Of a stretch of 64,000 nt of DNA, positions 27,104 through 35,291 are shown piece by piece. Positions within the stretch are counted from its first letter, which is position 1. The number at the start of each line of letters is the position of its first letter. The stretch comes from Terrisporobacter petrolearius. GTDB lineage: Bacteria > Bacillota > Clostridia > Peptostreptococcales > Peptostreptococcaceae. Below the pieces are notes generated by a model. That model did no database searches. It was not told where the DNA came from and saw only the letters and a program-made list of their open reading frames with translations. Location: NCBI RefSeq assembly GCF_032598785.1, contig NZ_CP102984.1; one strand, 5' to 3'. A program made the translations under genes and the position numbers.

Positions 27104-28855
27104 TTAAGATTCCTCACTTACTTTATCAAATTCTTTGTCTTTTTTGTTCTCATCTTTGTATATATCAAAGACTTTATAATCTTTATTACTTACAAACTTA
27201 TTTATTATGCTATCAATATCTCCATTATCAATTTTAGAATCCATTGTCACATTTGCAGCTATAATTTCTTTATCCTTTGAAATTTTTATCTTTCCATTTA
27301 GAACTGATTGTAAATTCAATAAATCTTGACCATTAACTATTTTGTCATTATTCAAATCTCCAAATATTATTTCTTCTCCTTTTTCTTTCATAAACTTATA
27401 TTTTTCCATATTTATTAAATCTTCTTTTTTAATATCTTTGCTAATAAGACCTATATATGTAGGTGATTTACTTAATTTTGATAATTCTTCACTATAATAC
27501 AAATTATTTTTTTCATTATATATTACCCCTACTTGATTATCTCTTTTAGGGAATTCTACAACTATACATTTTTTATTTTCAGGAATCAAACCATTTTTTT
27601 CGCCTTCATAAATAATTTTAAAGTTTATAGTAGCATCTTTTTTATTTTTAAATGAACTACTTGTATTGGGTGAACTATTTGAACTACCTGAACTAGTTGA
27701 ACTACTACTTGCTGATGAACTACTGACTCCTTTGCTAGGCAAGTTACTGTCATGATTTATCTCCCCTCCAGATGAATTTTGATTATTATTATCTTTATTA
27801 TTGTCTTTATCATCACTAGGCTTGACTAAATCAGGGTTTTCTCCAGTTGATAGTGTTCCTTTTGCATCTGTCATATTATAAAGTCTATTTTTACCCTCTA
27901 AAAATCTTTGGTATGCTACTAATGCATACATTCCTTGATCAGTAGCCATTGCGTCTATTTCCATATTTTCCACATGTTTAAATCCGCCACCTTTAACATA
28001 AAATCTCATTAAATTAGATATTAACCAGCAATCGCCTTTAATAAATCTTTCATCTTTTCCTGGATTTATACCAAGTGCACATAGCGCCACTATAACCTGA
28101 TCAACACTTTCACTATTTGTAGTTCCCCAACTAGAGTATCCCCCCTTATCATTTTGTAATTTTGATAATACTTTAATAGCTCTATCTATATACGGCTTAA
28201 CTTTTTCTTCATTTTTATATGGCGCTAATGATTGTAGGGCCATTGCAGTAATATCTGGATCTGGAGTTTTTCCACTAAGTGCCCATCCACCTCCATCAAT
28301 TTCTTTGTTTAAAATATAATCAATTAGTTTTTCTCTACTAGTTTGAACTTTTACACCATCAACTATTGGTATCTCATAATTATTAGTGTCAAAAGCTATA
28401 AGAGCAAAAATTGGACCATTTATACCTTGTTTTATTACTTTACTAAAATCTGCTAATTTTTCAAGTAAATTATATCCTCCAACATTTCTAGGATCTTTTC
28501 CTATGGATGTTAAACCTATAATAACCCTAGAGTACTCTGTATATTTTACATTATGCAAAATACCATCACATTCTTTTAGGGTTCTAACTACATTTGAATA
28601 ATATTTATCATAATAAGACTGCGGTATTTTAATTCCACCTCTTGCTACACATAGTATGGACCATTCACCACTAAATGTCCCTACATTTGGGTCCGGTGTA
28701 TTTTTGTGAATCAATATACCTGTATTATTTATAGCCTCCTTAACACTTGGATTGGGAGTTTTTAACGATAATGCATAAGATCCACTTAAGCAGGTAGTTA
28801 CCATTACAAATGTCAATATGCATATTACTTTTTTTAATATTCTATTCCTAAACAA
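27104..28855 (-). CDS. Secreted alpha/alpha-toroid (prenyltransferase/squalene-oxidase repeat) protein with C-terminal dockerin
   Basis: The 583-residue product starts at TTG 28855 after an AGGGGG site and has a signal peptide ending near SGSYA. Residues 40-330 are alpha/alpha-toroid repeats of the terpene-cyclase/transcobalamin fold (GGGWALSGKTPDPDITAMAL, NDKGGYSSWGTTNSESVDQV, GGGFKHV...DAMATDQGMYAL). The catalytic DxDD of squalene-hopene cyclases is absent, which favours a binding role. A Ser/Asn-rich linker (345-400) leads to a beta segment, then a dockerin: loop DLNNDKIVNGQD is a canonical calcium loop, and a second, degenerate one (NVTMDSKIDNGD) follows. It is the first gene of the ECF operon. 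Confidence 0.83.
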   Translation of the reverse strand: MFRNRILKKVICILTFVMVTTCLSGSYALSLKTPNPSVKEAINNTGILIHKNTPDPNVGTFSGEWSILCVARGGIKIPQSYYDKYYSNVVRTLKECDGILHNVKYTEYSRVIIGLTSIGKDPRNVGGYNLLEKLADFSKVIKQGINGPIFALIAFDTNNYEIPIVDGVKVQTSREKLIDYILNKEIDGGGWALSGKTPDPDITAMALQSLAPYKNEEKVKPYIDRAIKVLSKLQNDKGGYSSWGTTNSESVDQVIVALCALGINPGKDERFIKGDCWLISNLMRFYVKGGGFKHVENMEIDAMATDQGMYALVAYQRFLEGKNRLYNMTDAKGTLSTGENPDLVKPSDDKDNNKDNNNQNSSGGEINHDSNLPSKGVSSSSASSSSTSSGSSNSSPNTSSSFKNKKDATINFKIIYEGEKNGLIPENKKCIVVEFPKRDNQVGVIYNEKNNLYYSEELSKLSKSPTYIGLISKDIKKEDLINMEKYKFMKEKGEEIIFGDLNNDKIVNGQDLLNLQSVLNGKIKISKDKEIIAANVTMDSKIDNGDIDSIINKFVSNKDYKVFDIYKDENKKDKEFDKVSEES

Positions 28856-28950
28856 AATCTTTCCCCCTTTATATAAAATTTTAGAATGATTATTTCAACC
28901 TATTTAAATGGTAGATTTTATTTTATTTATGTACAATAAAATAAAGTAAA

Positions 28951-28997
28951 GAGTATACTTAAGTTACTACAGTAGTACTACCTTGTATACTACTTTA
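28951..28997. promoter_or_regulatory. Operator cluster (GTAGTACTAC plus two related half-matching sites) before the ECF operon
   Basis: The palindrome GTAGTACTAC at 28972-28981 is flanked by GAGTATACTT and GTATACTACTTT, forming three tandem, related dyads about 100 bases upstream of the toroid gene. The same palindrome recurs near the second DUF4430 gene and at the orphan response regulator. This suggests binding of that regulator as tandem dimers. Confidence 0.62.
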
Positions 28998-29017
28998 AAA
29001 TTCATTTTTTATTAAAA

Positions 29018-29050
29018 AAGTTAGGATAAATATCCTATTATCCTAACTTA
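29018..29050 (-). terminator. Terminator of the second DUF4430 gene
   Basis: A stem of AAGTTAGGATAA and complement with a short loop, followed on the minus strand by six T, lies about 60 bases after the stop. It separates this gene from the ECF operon. Confidence 0.8.
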
Positions 29051-29107
29051 AAAATATTATTTTATTATAATTTTTCAATAAACTATCATTTTTTTTATTA
29101 ATTTCAC

Positions 29108-30697
29108 CTACTTTACTTTTGTATATTTTACAGTGCTGAATGAACTATAAACTTTATTTCCATCAATAGTTTTATAGGATCTAACTTTATAATAATAAGC
29201 TTTCTTTTTGGTAAGTCTACTATTTGTATATGATAATGTAGACCCCTTAGTTATGGTATTTATTTTTGAATATTTTCCAGATTTACTAGTTGATCTATAA
29301 ACTTCATATCCACTTGCATTTGTTATCTTATTCCAAGATACTTTAATTTTTTTACTTCCTGCTCTTAATTTAATACTTGGAGTTGATGGTTTTGTAGTTA
29401 TTTTTTTTACATCACTAAAATTGCCATAATAAGTCTTTTTACTATCTGTTGTATATGCCCTTACTTTATAAGAATAACTTGTTACAGGACTTCTTTTTGA
29501 ATTTGTATATGAAGTAGTGCTGTTCTTGCTTATAGTAGATATATGGTCATAAGATTTAGTTTTAGAATTGTATCTGTAAATTCTGTATCCACTGGCTTGG
29601 GGTACTTTGTCCCAAGTAAGTTTAACTGATGAAGTTGTTGCAGAAGCTTTTACATTTTTTACTTTCCTTGGTAAAATTTTAAATGTTACTTCCTTTCCAA
29701 GTTTTTTATAATTATTTTTACCTATTACTTTTACTTTAGCTGTTCCTACTTTTTTATTATTGCTATAGGATAATGTATAATCTGTACCTGATTTTAATTT
29801 TTCACTTCCATCTTTTACTGTTACCAATGGTTTTATTTCTTTTCCTGTATATTCTTGATTTGATATTGTACTAACAGATAATATTTTAGGAATTTCAACA
29901 TTATCCAAGGCTTTATTTAAAGTAGTCAAAGTATCATCTACTTTATCTTGTTTAGATTCCATATTTTGTAATACTTTGTACCCATTATCATAAGCTAATT
30001 TTACATCTTTATCTTGTAAAATATATTCCTTTTTATCTGAGCTATTTATTTTAGCAATAGCTGTAGTTAACTTGTCTTTATTTGATGCATTTACCAATGC
30101 ATCTGTACCGCTATCACCAGACATAAATGTTGATCCTAAATCTGCGCCATACCCCCAAACAGTATATTGCCATCTCATTACATCTCCATCTTTTAATTTG
30201 TATTGTCCTGATCCATAATTAGGAAACCAATTATTTACAGCATACATCCAGCCTGACATAAATGTATAATCAAACTCACCTAACCAGTCTTTTTCATTTC
30301 TTCCATAGGGCTCATCACACACATCTAAAATATATTTTGGTATTTTAGCCTCTCTTTTATCTCTGTCTTTTACACTTGCTAAGTAAAATGTTTGTCCTAC
30401 TACACCTGATTGGTCCCCTATGCTTCCAGTATGTTTATAGCTTCCTTTTCCCAAATTTTCATCCATTAGTCTAGTTATAATTTTTGCACCAGTATCTCCC
30501 TCATATATGGGAACTCTTACTGGTTCTACAATATAACCAAGTCCTAAAGTAAATTTTTCCATACTAACTGTAACGTATCCCTTTGGAACAGAAGCTACTT
30601 CAGCACTTTGTGGCATAGAAAAACACATAACAAAAGTTAAAATAAATGCCATTAATACTGATAACATTCTACCTATTTTAGATTCTAATCTTTTCAT
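29108..30697 (-). CDS. Secreted DUF4430 protein with two fibronectin type III domains
   Basis: The 529-residue protein has a signal peptide (to about residue 34, SAEVASV). A DUF4430 transcobalamin-like domain spans about 40-200 (TFMSGWMYAVNNWFPNYG, KLKDGDVMRWQYTV). A helical segment (205-275) and a beta domain (YTGKEIKPLVTVKDG...KNNYKKLGKEV) follow. Two FN3 repeats end the chain (each with VKLTWDKVPQASGYRIYR or VSWNKITNASGYEVYR). There is no wall-anchor motif. It is monocistronic, has its own terminator, and a palindromic operator lies 104 bases upstream. With the lipoprotein in the next operon it gives two DUF4430 proteins, perhaps a secreted and a tethered binder of the same ligand. Confidence 0.83.
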   Translation of the reverse strand: MKRLESKIGRMLSVLMAFILTFVMCFSMPQSAEVASVPKGYVTVSMEKFTLGLGYIVEPVRVPIYEGDTGAKIITRLMDENLGKGSYKHTGSIGDQSGVVGQTFYLASVKDRDKREAKIPKYILDVCDEPYGRNEKDWLGEFDYTFMSGWMYAVNNWFPNYGSGQYKLKDGDVMRWQYTVWGYGADLGSTFMSGDSGTDALVNASNKDKLTTAIAKINSSDKKEYILQDKDVKLAYDNGYKVLQNMESKQDKVDDTLTTLNKALDNVEIPKILSVSTISNQEYTGKEIKPLVTVKDGSEKLKSGTDYTLSYSNNKKVGTAKVKVIGKNNYKKLGKEVTFKILPRKVKNVKASATTSSVKLTWDKVPQASGYRIYRYNSKTKSYDHISTISKNSTTSYTNSKRSPVTSYSYKVRAYTTDSKKTYYGNFSDVKKITTKPSTPSIKLRAGSKKIKVSWNKITNASGYEVYRSTSKSGKYSKINTITKGSTLSYTNSRLTKKKAYYYKVRSYKTIDGNKVYSSFSTVKYTKVK

Positions 30698-30782
30698 GAA
30701 ATCACCCCTTAATAAAAGTTTTCTAACTACTCATTTGATTATAGTTATTCACACATTTCTTATCAATAAATTAACAATAAGA

Positions 30783-31500
30783 TTACACTAAAGTTACTTT
30801 AGTAGTACTACTTACACTTGCTGTGGCTGTTTTACTCATTTTTATAGTAATTTTAGTATTTTTTTGTTTTGGTATGTTTATTGAGTAAGTACCATTTTTG
30901 CTAACTCTAACTGATTTGCCTATTTGTTTTTCATTTACATAAATTCTAATAGTTGCTCCAGGCTGACCTTTTCTACTAATTTTTGTTGATGTTGATTTAA
31001 TTGAATTTGCAGTAAGTTTTTTAGAGAACACTTTTAAAACTGTTGTAGTTTTTCCTAAAGAAGCATCTTTTACTTTAGTATCAAATTCATCAGCTTTTTT
31101 AATTAATTCTAAATTTGTTATGACTTTGTTATAAAATTCTTTTGCCGAACTATTTGCATCAAAGTATTTTTTAGATTGAGAATTTAACGACTCATATCTA
31201 TTTATTAACATCTTAGCTTTTTCAACAGTACTTCTATGGGATTTTAACGGTAGTTGTAAGTCTGCAAATTCCTTTGCAAGCATTGAAACATTTTCTTTAT
31301 TTAAATTGTCTTTTCCTATTTCTAGTACTATCTCGTCAAGTGCATCTTTTGCCTTAATTATTATTTTTCACACTATTATCCATATTTCCATGTGCGCTTA
31401 TTGCAATTACTACATTTCCCATATCTTTTTCTAATGCTAGTCTTTGAATTTTTGCAACCAAGCTTAAAAATTTACAAGATGTTATTAAAATTGCTATATT
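30783..31500 (-). pseudogene. Truncated and frameshifted surface protein with C-terminal Ig-like domain
   Basis: The intact part (ATG 31283 to 30783, 166 residues) is a helical region followed by a bacterial Ig-like domain (KGQPGATIRIYVNEKQIG, SKNGTYSINIPK). The coding frame continues upstream without stop as KAKDALDEIVLEIGKDN, then jumps frame near 31355-31371 to LALEKDMGNVVIAISAHGNMDNSV and onward until a TAA at 31501-31503. No signal peptide remains. The 5' end is cut off close to the left end of the IS3-family element, and no N-terminal piece is seen beyond the right end of the element. A former exported protein of the neighbouring surface cluster is likely; the exact family is unknown. 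Confidence 0.7.
30801..30812. promoter_or_regulatory. Operator AGTAGTACTACT upstream of the second DUF4430 gene
   Basis: A perfect 12-bp palindrome sharing the GTAGTACTAC core with three other sites. It lies 104 bases upstream of the DUF4430/FN3 start, inside the last codons of the adjoining pseudogene, which would be an odd place for a chance palindrome. Confidence 0.6.
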
Positions 31501-31624
31501 TTATTCTATATAAAATTATATAAAAAAAAGACTAAAACATAGTAGTATAATCCCCTTATAGTAGACACATAAAAAAAGGCATCGTATAATGATGCTAAAT
31601 GTAACTACAATAAGGGAGGGTTCT

Positions 31625-31942
31625 ATGTCTAAAAAATATAATAAATATAATAAAGAAGTAAAATTGAAAGCTGTAGATATGTATATAAATCAAGGTATGA
31701 GTGCAGTTAGTGTTGCTCGTTCTTTAGATATAAAAGATAAAACTCAGGTTCAAAGATGGGTTAAATTGTATAATGCCAAGGGTGAAACTGCCTTTGATGA
31801 AGAAACTAGAGGTAGAGCTACTGGTTATAAAAAAGGTAGACCTAAAACTAAATTTAATTCTATTGAAGAAGAATTAAATTATTTAAGGATGGAGAATGAA
31901 TTCTTAAAAAAGTTATATACCCTATCGGGCAAGAAAAAATAA
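31625..31942 (+). CDS. IS3-family transposase OrfA
   Basis: This 105-residue protein has the helix-turn-helix of IS3/IS150 OrfA (KLKAVDMYINQGMSAVSVARSLDI, QVQRWVKLYNAKGETAF) and the C-terminal leucine-zipper region LNYLRMENEFLKKLYTL. The start is ATG 31625 after GGGAGGG; the frame is open further up without a site. OrfA normally fuses to OrfB by programmed frameshift in the A-rich end (AAGAAAAAATAA), which is visible here. OrfB is dead, so OrfA alone cannot transpose. Confidence 0.85.
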   Translation: MSKKYNKYNKEVKLKAVDMYINQGMSAVSVARSLDIKDKTQVQRWVKLYNAKGETAFDEETRGRATGYKKGRPKTKFNSIEEELNYLRMENEFLKKLYTLSGKKK

Positions 31943-32578
31943 GTGATAGGTTCTTAATCATCAAGTCATTATCTCATAAGTATAGTGTTTCAAGTCTTTG
32001 TAAGTTAGCAGGAGTATCGCGAAGCGCTATTATAAATGGATTAACAGACCTTTACAAACTACCGATAGGGATAAAGAAAATAACATTATAAAACAACACA
32101 TTTTAGAGTTGCATAAAAAATATAGAGGTACCTACGGTAGGAAAAGAATTTGTATATATTTAAATAGAGTTTTATCATTTGATGTAAATCATAAAAGAGT
32201 ATATAGATTAATGAAAGAATTAGGAATCAAATCTGTTATTAGAAAAAAAGTATATAAGCGTAAATTCAAGACATCTAAAGTAGCTGATAATATACTGAAT
32301 AGGAATTTTACAGCTACTAGACCACTAGAAAAAATATGCATGGATATAACATACATACCTGTTAGTAATAAGCCAGGTAAATTTATATATATGAATGCCG
32401 CAAAAGATTTATTTAATGGAGAAATTGTAGCATATGATATTAGTTCAAGAAACGATACATTATTAGTTCAAAATACAATAGATAAACTTTTAAATATGAA
32501 CTTGCAAAAAAACTGTATAATACATACAGATCAAGGGTTTCAGTATACTAGAAAACAATACTCATATAAGTTAAAAAT

Positions 32579-34114
32579 GAGAATGTCTATAGATTTGTGT
32601 AATAATTTTGTTTTGTAATTTATATTACTGGAAATTCAAAATTCCAGTAATATTTTTTTATTTCTAAGAAATACTAATACTAGCATTCTTTTCACAATTA
32701 TTATGTGTTTAATTTAGTTGTTTATACACTAAATTTCCCATAGTTTCAAAAAATATATGATTTATATTGTGTAAGAGCTAGGGATTCTATCTCCAAACCT
32801 AATTGTGAGCTGGCCTAAAGTAGACGCCCAATTAGAGTTTGGAGATGTCCATTTCTCCATAATTTTCATAGTTGATAAGTATAGTGATTTTCTCAATGAC
32901 TCATCTGTTGGAAATACAGTTCTTACTTTAGTATACTTTCTTAATTGTCTATTAAATCCTTCAAGTGCATTTGTTGTATAAATAATCTTTCTTATTTCAT
33001 GTGGATACGCAAAATATGTACTTAAGTTATTCCAATTGTTGTACCATGAATCTATTACAACTGAGTATTTTGAGTACCATTTTTCTCTAAGCATTTCTAA
33101 ATTTTCAACTGCTGTCTCTTCAGTAAATGCTCTATAAACATTTTTCAAATCTTTCATAAATTCCTTTTGATCTTTAGACGCTATATATTTAAGTGAATTT
33201 CTAATTTGATGAACTATACATGTTTGTATATTAACATCAGGAAATACTGTTTTTATTGCTTCAGGAAGACCTTTTAACCCATCCATACATGCAATTAGAA
33301 TATCGTTAACGCCTCTATTTTTAAGGTCATTACATACTGATAACCAGAACTTAGCTCCCTCAGATTCTCCAATCCAAATACCTAATATATCTTTTTTACC
33401 ACTCATATTTAATGACATGCATATATATATGCGGCCTTAGAAACTATCTTGTTATCATCTCTTACTTTAAAATGCATAGCATCCATATATACAATAGGGT
33501 ATATTTCTTCGAGTTCTCTACTTTGCCATTGGGCGGCGGCCTCTACTACACTTTATCTGTTATCTTAGAAATCATAGAAGGAGAAACATCTATACCATAA
33601 AGTTCTTCCATCTCAGATTGAATATCTCTAACACTCATGCCACATGCATAAAGTCCTATTATTTTCTTATCTAGTTCGTTGCAAACAGTTTCATATTTTT
33701 TAATAACCTTCGGTTCGAATTGAGAGTTTCTATCCCTTGGGATATCTAATCCAACCTCACCAAAACTGCTATCAATAGTTTTAGAACTATACCCATTTCT
33801 ATAATTGGGAGACTGTTCATTACTTCTTTCATACTTTTCTCTACCTATATGTTCATCCATTTCGGCTTCTAATAGTTGCTGTATCACGTCTTTGAATAAC
33901 TTTTGCATTAGTCCATTTTTACCAACCACATCTTCCATAGTTTTACACTTTTTAACTTCAACTTGATAGTCTATATCTGGAATAATTATTTCTTTTTTAT
34001 TTTTCATTTTAATACCTCCAAAAGTTTAATATGAATATTATTCCAAACTTACCAGTTTTACATACAAAAAAGACTGTAGGTAAGTTTGTTTTACACAAAT
34101 CTACCTACAGTCCC
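32579..34114 (-). mobile_element. IS256-family element inserted in the IS3 orfB
   Basis: The ends match as imperfect terminal inverted repeats: GAGAATGTCTATAGATTTGTG on the left and, on the minus strand, GGGACTGTAGGTAGATTTGTG on the right. The flanks are TTAAAAAT at 32571-32578 and TTAAAATT at 34115-34122, an 8-base duplication with one mismatch, as expected for IS256-type insertion. Removing the 1536-bp element and one flank restores the orfB frame (YSYKL-KINGIKQS), which fixes the order of events. Confidence 0.85.
32762..34007 (-). pseudogene. IS256-family (Mutator-type) transposase with two frameshifts
   Basis: The reading starts at ATG 34007 and runs 153 residues (LLEAEMDEHIGREKYERS, YRNGYSSKT, MSVRDIQSEMEELYGIDVS) to TAG at about 33543. 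A one-base loss shifts it to VEAAAQWQSRELEEIYPIVYMDA, holding the first catalytic Asp region. An extra TA in the TATATA run near 33420-33432 shifts it again to the third piece, which starts MSLNMSGKKDILGIWIGESEG. That piece holds ACMDGLKGLPEAI (second Asp region) and NALEGFNRQLRKYTK (catalytic Glu). An intact transposase would be about 405 residues, so the element is not autonomous. Confidence 0.85.
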
Positions 34115-34415
34115 TTAAAATTAATGGAATTAAGCAATCTATGTCTAGAAGAGGTAACTGTTGAGATAACGCTCCTATTGAAAGTTTTTTTAGTCATCTA
34201 AAATGTGAACTAGTCTATCTAGTTGATACAAGAGATTCAAAAGAAATCACAAAACTTATAGAGGAATATATTTCTTTCTACAATCACGAACGTGTACAAA
34301 TAAAAAATGGCATGAGTCCAGTTGAATACCGAACACATGCCGCTTAAAGTGCCTTTTTTATGAGTGTCTACTTGACAGAGTCATAACTATAGTCTAGTCT
34401 TTTTATATTAGCATG

Positions 34416-34425
34416 GTAGTACTAC
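34416..34425. promoter_or_regulatory. GTAGTACTAC palindrome between the IS element and the response regulator
   Basis: The same 10-bp core as at three other sites. It lies just outside the IS3 right end and 25 bases past the response-regulator stop. It could be the promoter-proximal site of the gene the IS element truncated. It also sits in a partly self-complementary stretch (ATGGTA to TACCAT), so a role in ending transcription is possible. Confidence 0.5.
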
Positions 34426-34450
34426 TCGAAGTAATACCATATAAATATTT

Positions 34451-35062
34451 TTATTCCTTACTTTGTAACTTCACATAAGAAATTGCTTCTTTTCTGTTTC
34501 GAAGATTTAGTTTTACAAAAATATTACTAACATGCTTTTTAACTGTACATTCTGTAATATATAATTTATTTCCAATTTCTTTGTTATTACATCCATCTCC
34601 AATTAATTGTAAAACTTCATCTTCCCTTTTAGTTAGCTTATTTCTACTATGTTTTTCTTCATGCTCAAACAACTTTTCAAGTAAGTCTAAATCATAGTAC
34701 TTTTTGCCTTTGATTACGCTATGTAAAATAGAAGAAAAATCGTTTTTGTCAGGTATGTCTGCAACATAACCTTCCACACCATTTTTTAAAGCTCTCTTAA
34801 AAATAGCCCCTCTTTTTCTAATATCCAATACAATAACTTTTATTTGATCATTGATAGACTTTATAGATTCTACAAAACTTAATAATTCCAAATAGTCATT
34901 CCTTATATCTATTATTATCATTTCAATATTATCGTATTGCATATTGCAAATAAGTTCTAATTTTTTCGCAGAAATAACTTCAATTTCATCTTCACTATTA
35001 TTTAGTATATCTTCTACTACCCCAATAATAATATCTGATTCCGAAATAACTAAAACATTCAT
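34451..35062 (-). CDS. Orphan NarL/LuxR-family response regulator
   Basis: This 203-residue protein has a receiver domain (1-120) and a C-terminal LuxR-type HTH (about 138-195; LTKREDEVLQLIGDGCNNKEIGNKLYI, TVKKHVSNIFVKL). The receiver has a plausible phospho-acceptor Asp in MIIIDIRND (about residue 53), but the usual acidic pair after strand one is Ser-Glu (VISES), so phosphorylation may be weakened. No sensor kinase is adjacent. A perfect 18-bp palindrome lies upstream, and related palindromes precede the ECF/DUF4430 genes, so it is the natural candidate to control them and itself. Confidence 0.85.
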   Translation of the reverse strand: MNVLVISESDIIIGVVEDILNNSEDEIEVISAKKLELICNMQYDNIEMIIIDIRNDYLELLSFVESIKSINDQIKVIVLDIRKRGAIFKRALKNGVEGYVADIPDKNDFSSILHSVIKGKKYYDLDLLEKLFEHEEKHSRNKLTKREDEVLQLIGDGCNNKEIGNKLYITECTVKKHVSNIFVKLNLRNRKEAISYVKLQSKE

Positions 35063-35232
35063 TTCGTTACACCCCTTACTAAAAACAAAAAATCAAGCAA
35101 GCTGACATTTTAGTTTTAAATTTATTCCCTCAATCTTGAAAAAATCATAACCTTAACCCTAATAAATTACTTTTATCATTTAATTATCTGTATTTATAAA
35201 GGAGTCTATCATTTAACTTAAGTTCTGTCAAT

Positions 35233-35250
35233 TAAAGTAGTACTACTTTA
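35233..35250. promoter_or_regulatory. 18-bp perfect palindrome upstream of the response regulator
   Basis: TAAAGTAGTACTACTTTA is perfectly self-complementary and lies about 170 bases upstream of the regulator's start. It is the longest of four copies with the GTAGTACTAC core. Confidence 0.68.
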
Positions 35251-35291
35251 TTAATCTAAAGAAATATATTTAAAGTAAATAGCGTTTATAT

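Larger units (their letters stand above)
31943..34347 (+). pseudogene. IS3-family transposase OrfB, broken in three places
   Basis: OrfB sequence begins near the end of orfA (KYSVSSLCKLAGVSRSA). Near 32022 a one-base loss shifts the frame before YYKWINRPL. The open part at 32109-32578 carries the first catalytic Asp (MDITYIPV) and the second (HTDQG). It is then cut by the IS256-family insertion. The rest resumes after 34115 as KINGIKQSMSRRGNC, has TGA at 34162-34164 where Trp is expected (RRGNCWDNAPIE), keeps the catalytic Glu in PIESFF, and ends at 34347. Confidence 0.85.
31517..34408 (+). mobile_element. IS3-family (IS150 group) element, decayed and interrupted
   Basis: OrfA and the remains of orfB are bounded by inverted sequences. 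AGTAGACAC-ATAAAAAAAGGCA on the left (about 31559) pairs with AGTAGACACTCATAAAAAAGGCA on the right (minus strand, about 34350-34373). Weaker matching extends outward to AAAAAGACTA on both sides, so the outer limits are approximate. Without the inserted IS256-family element the length is about 1.35 kb, normal for IS3. It truncates the surface-protein pseudogene on its left. Terminal duplications were not identified. Confidence 0.65.

Noticed and set aside
27104..28855. Toroid protein as a squalene-hopene cyclase or terpene synthase
   Set aside because: No catalytic DxDD-type acid motif is visible, the protein is secreted and carries a dockerin; a binding role fits better.
22000..30900. Search for a cobalamin riboswitch before the ECF and DUF4430 genes
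   Set aside because: The upstream regions are short and AT-rich and no B12-box-like GC-rich core was seen; control appears to be by the GTAGTACTAC sites.
32624..32655. Hairpin ATTACTGGAAATT/AATTCCAGTAAT with T run inside the IS256 left end
   Set aside because: It looks like a terminator for transcription entering the element from outside, a common IS feature, and does not serve a host gene.
33412..33600. Plus-strand 62-codon ORF inside the IS256-family transposase
   Set aside because: It is a shadow of the frameshifted transposase, whose minus-strand translation is conserved in all three pieces.
34413..34440. Self-complementary stretch ATGGTA to TACCAT as the response regulator's terminator
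   Set aside because: It lacks a following T run on the minus strand; the GTAGTACTAC core inside it is better explained as a binding site.
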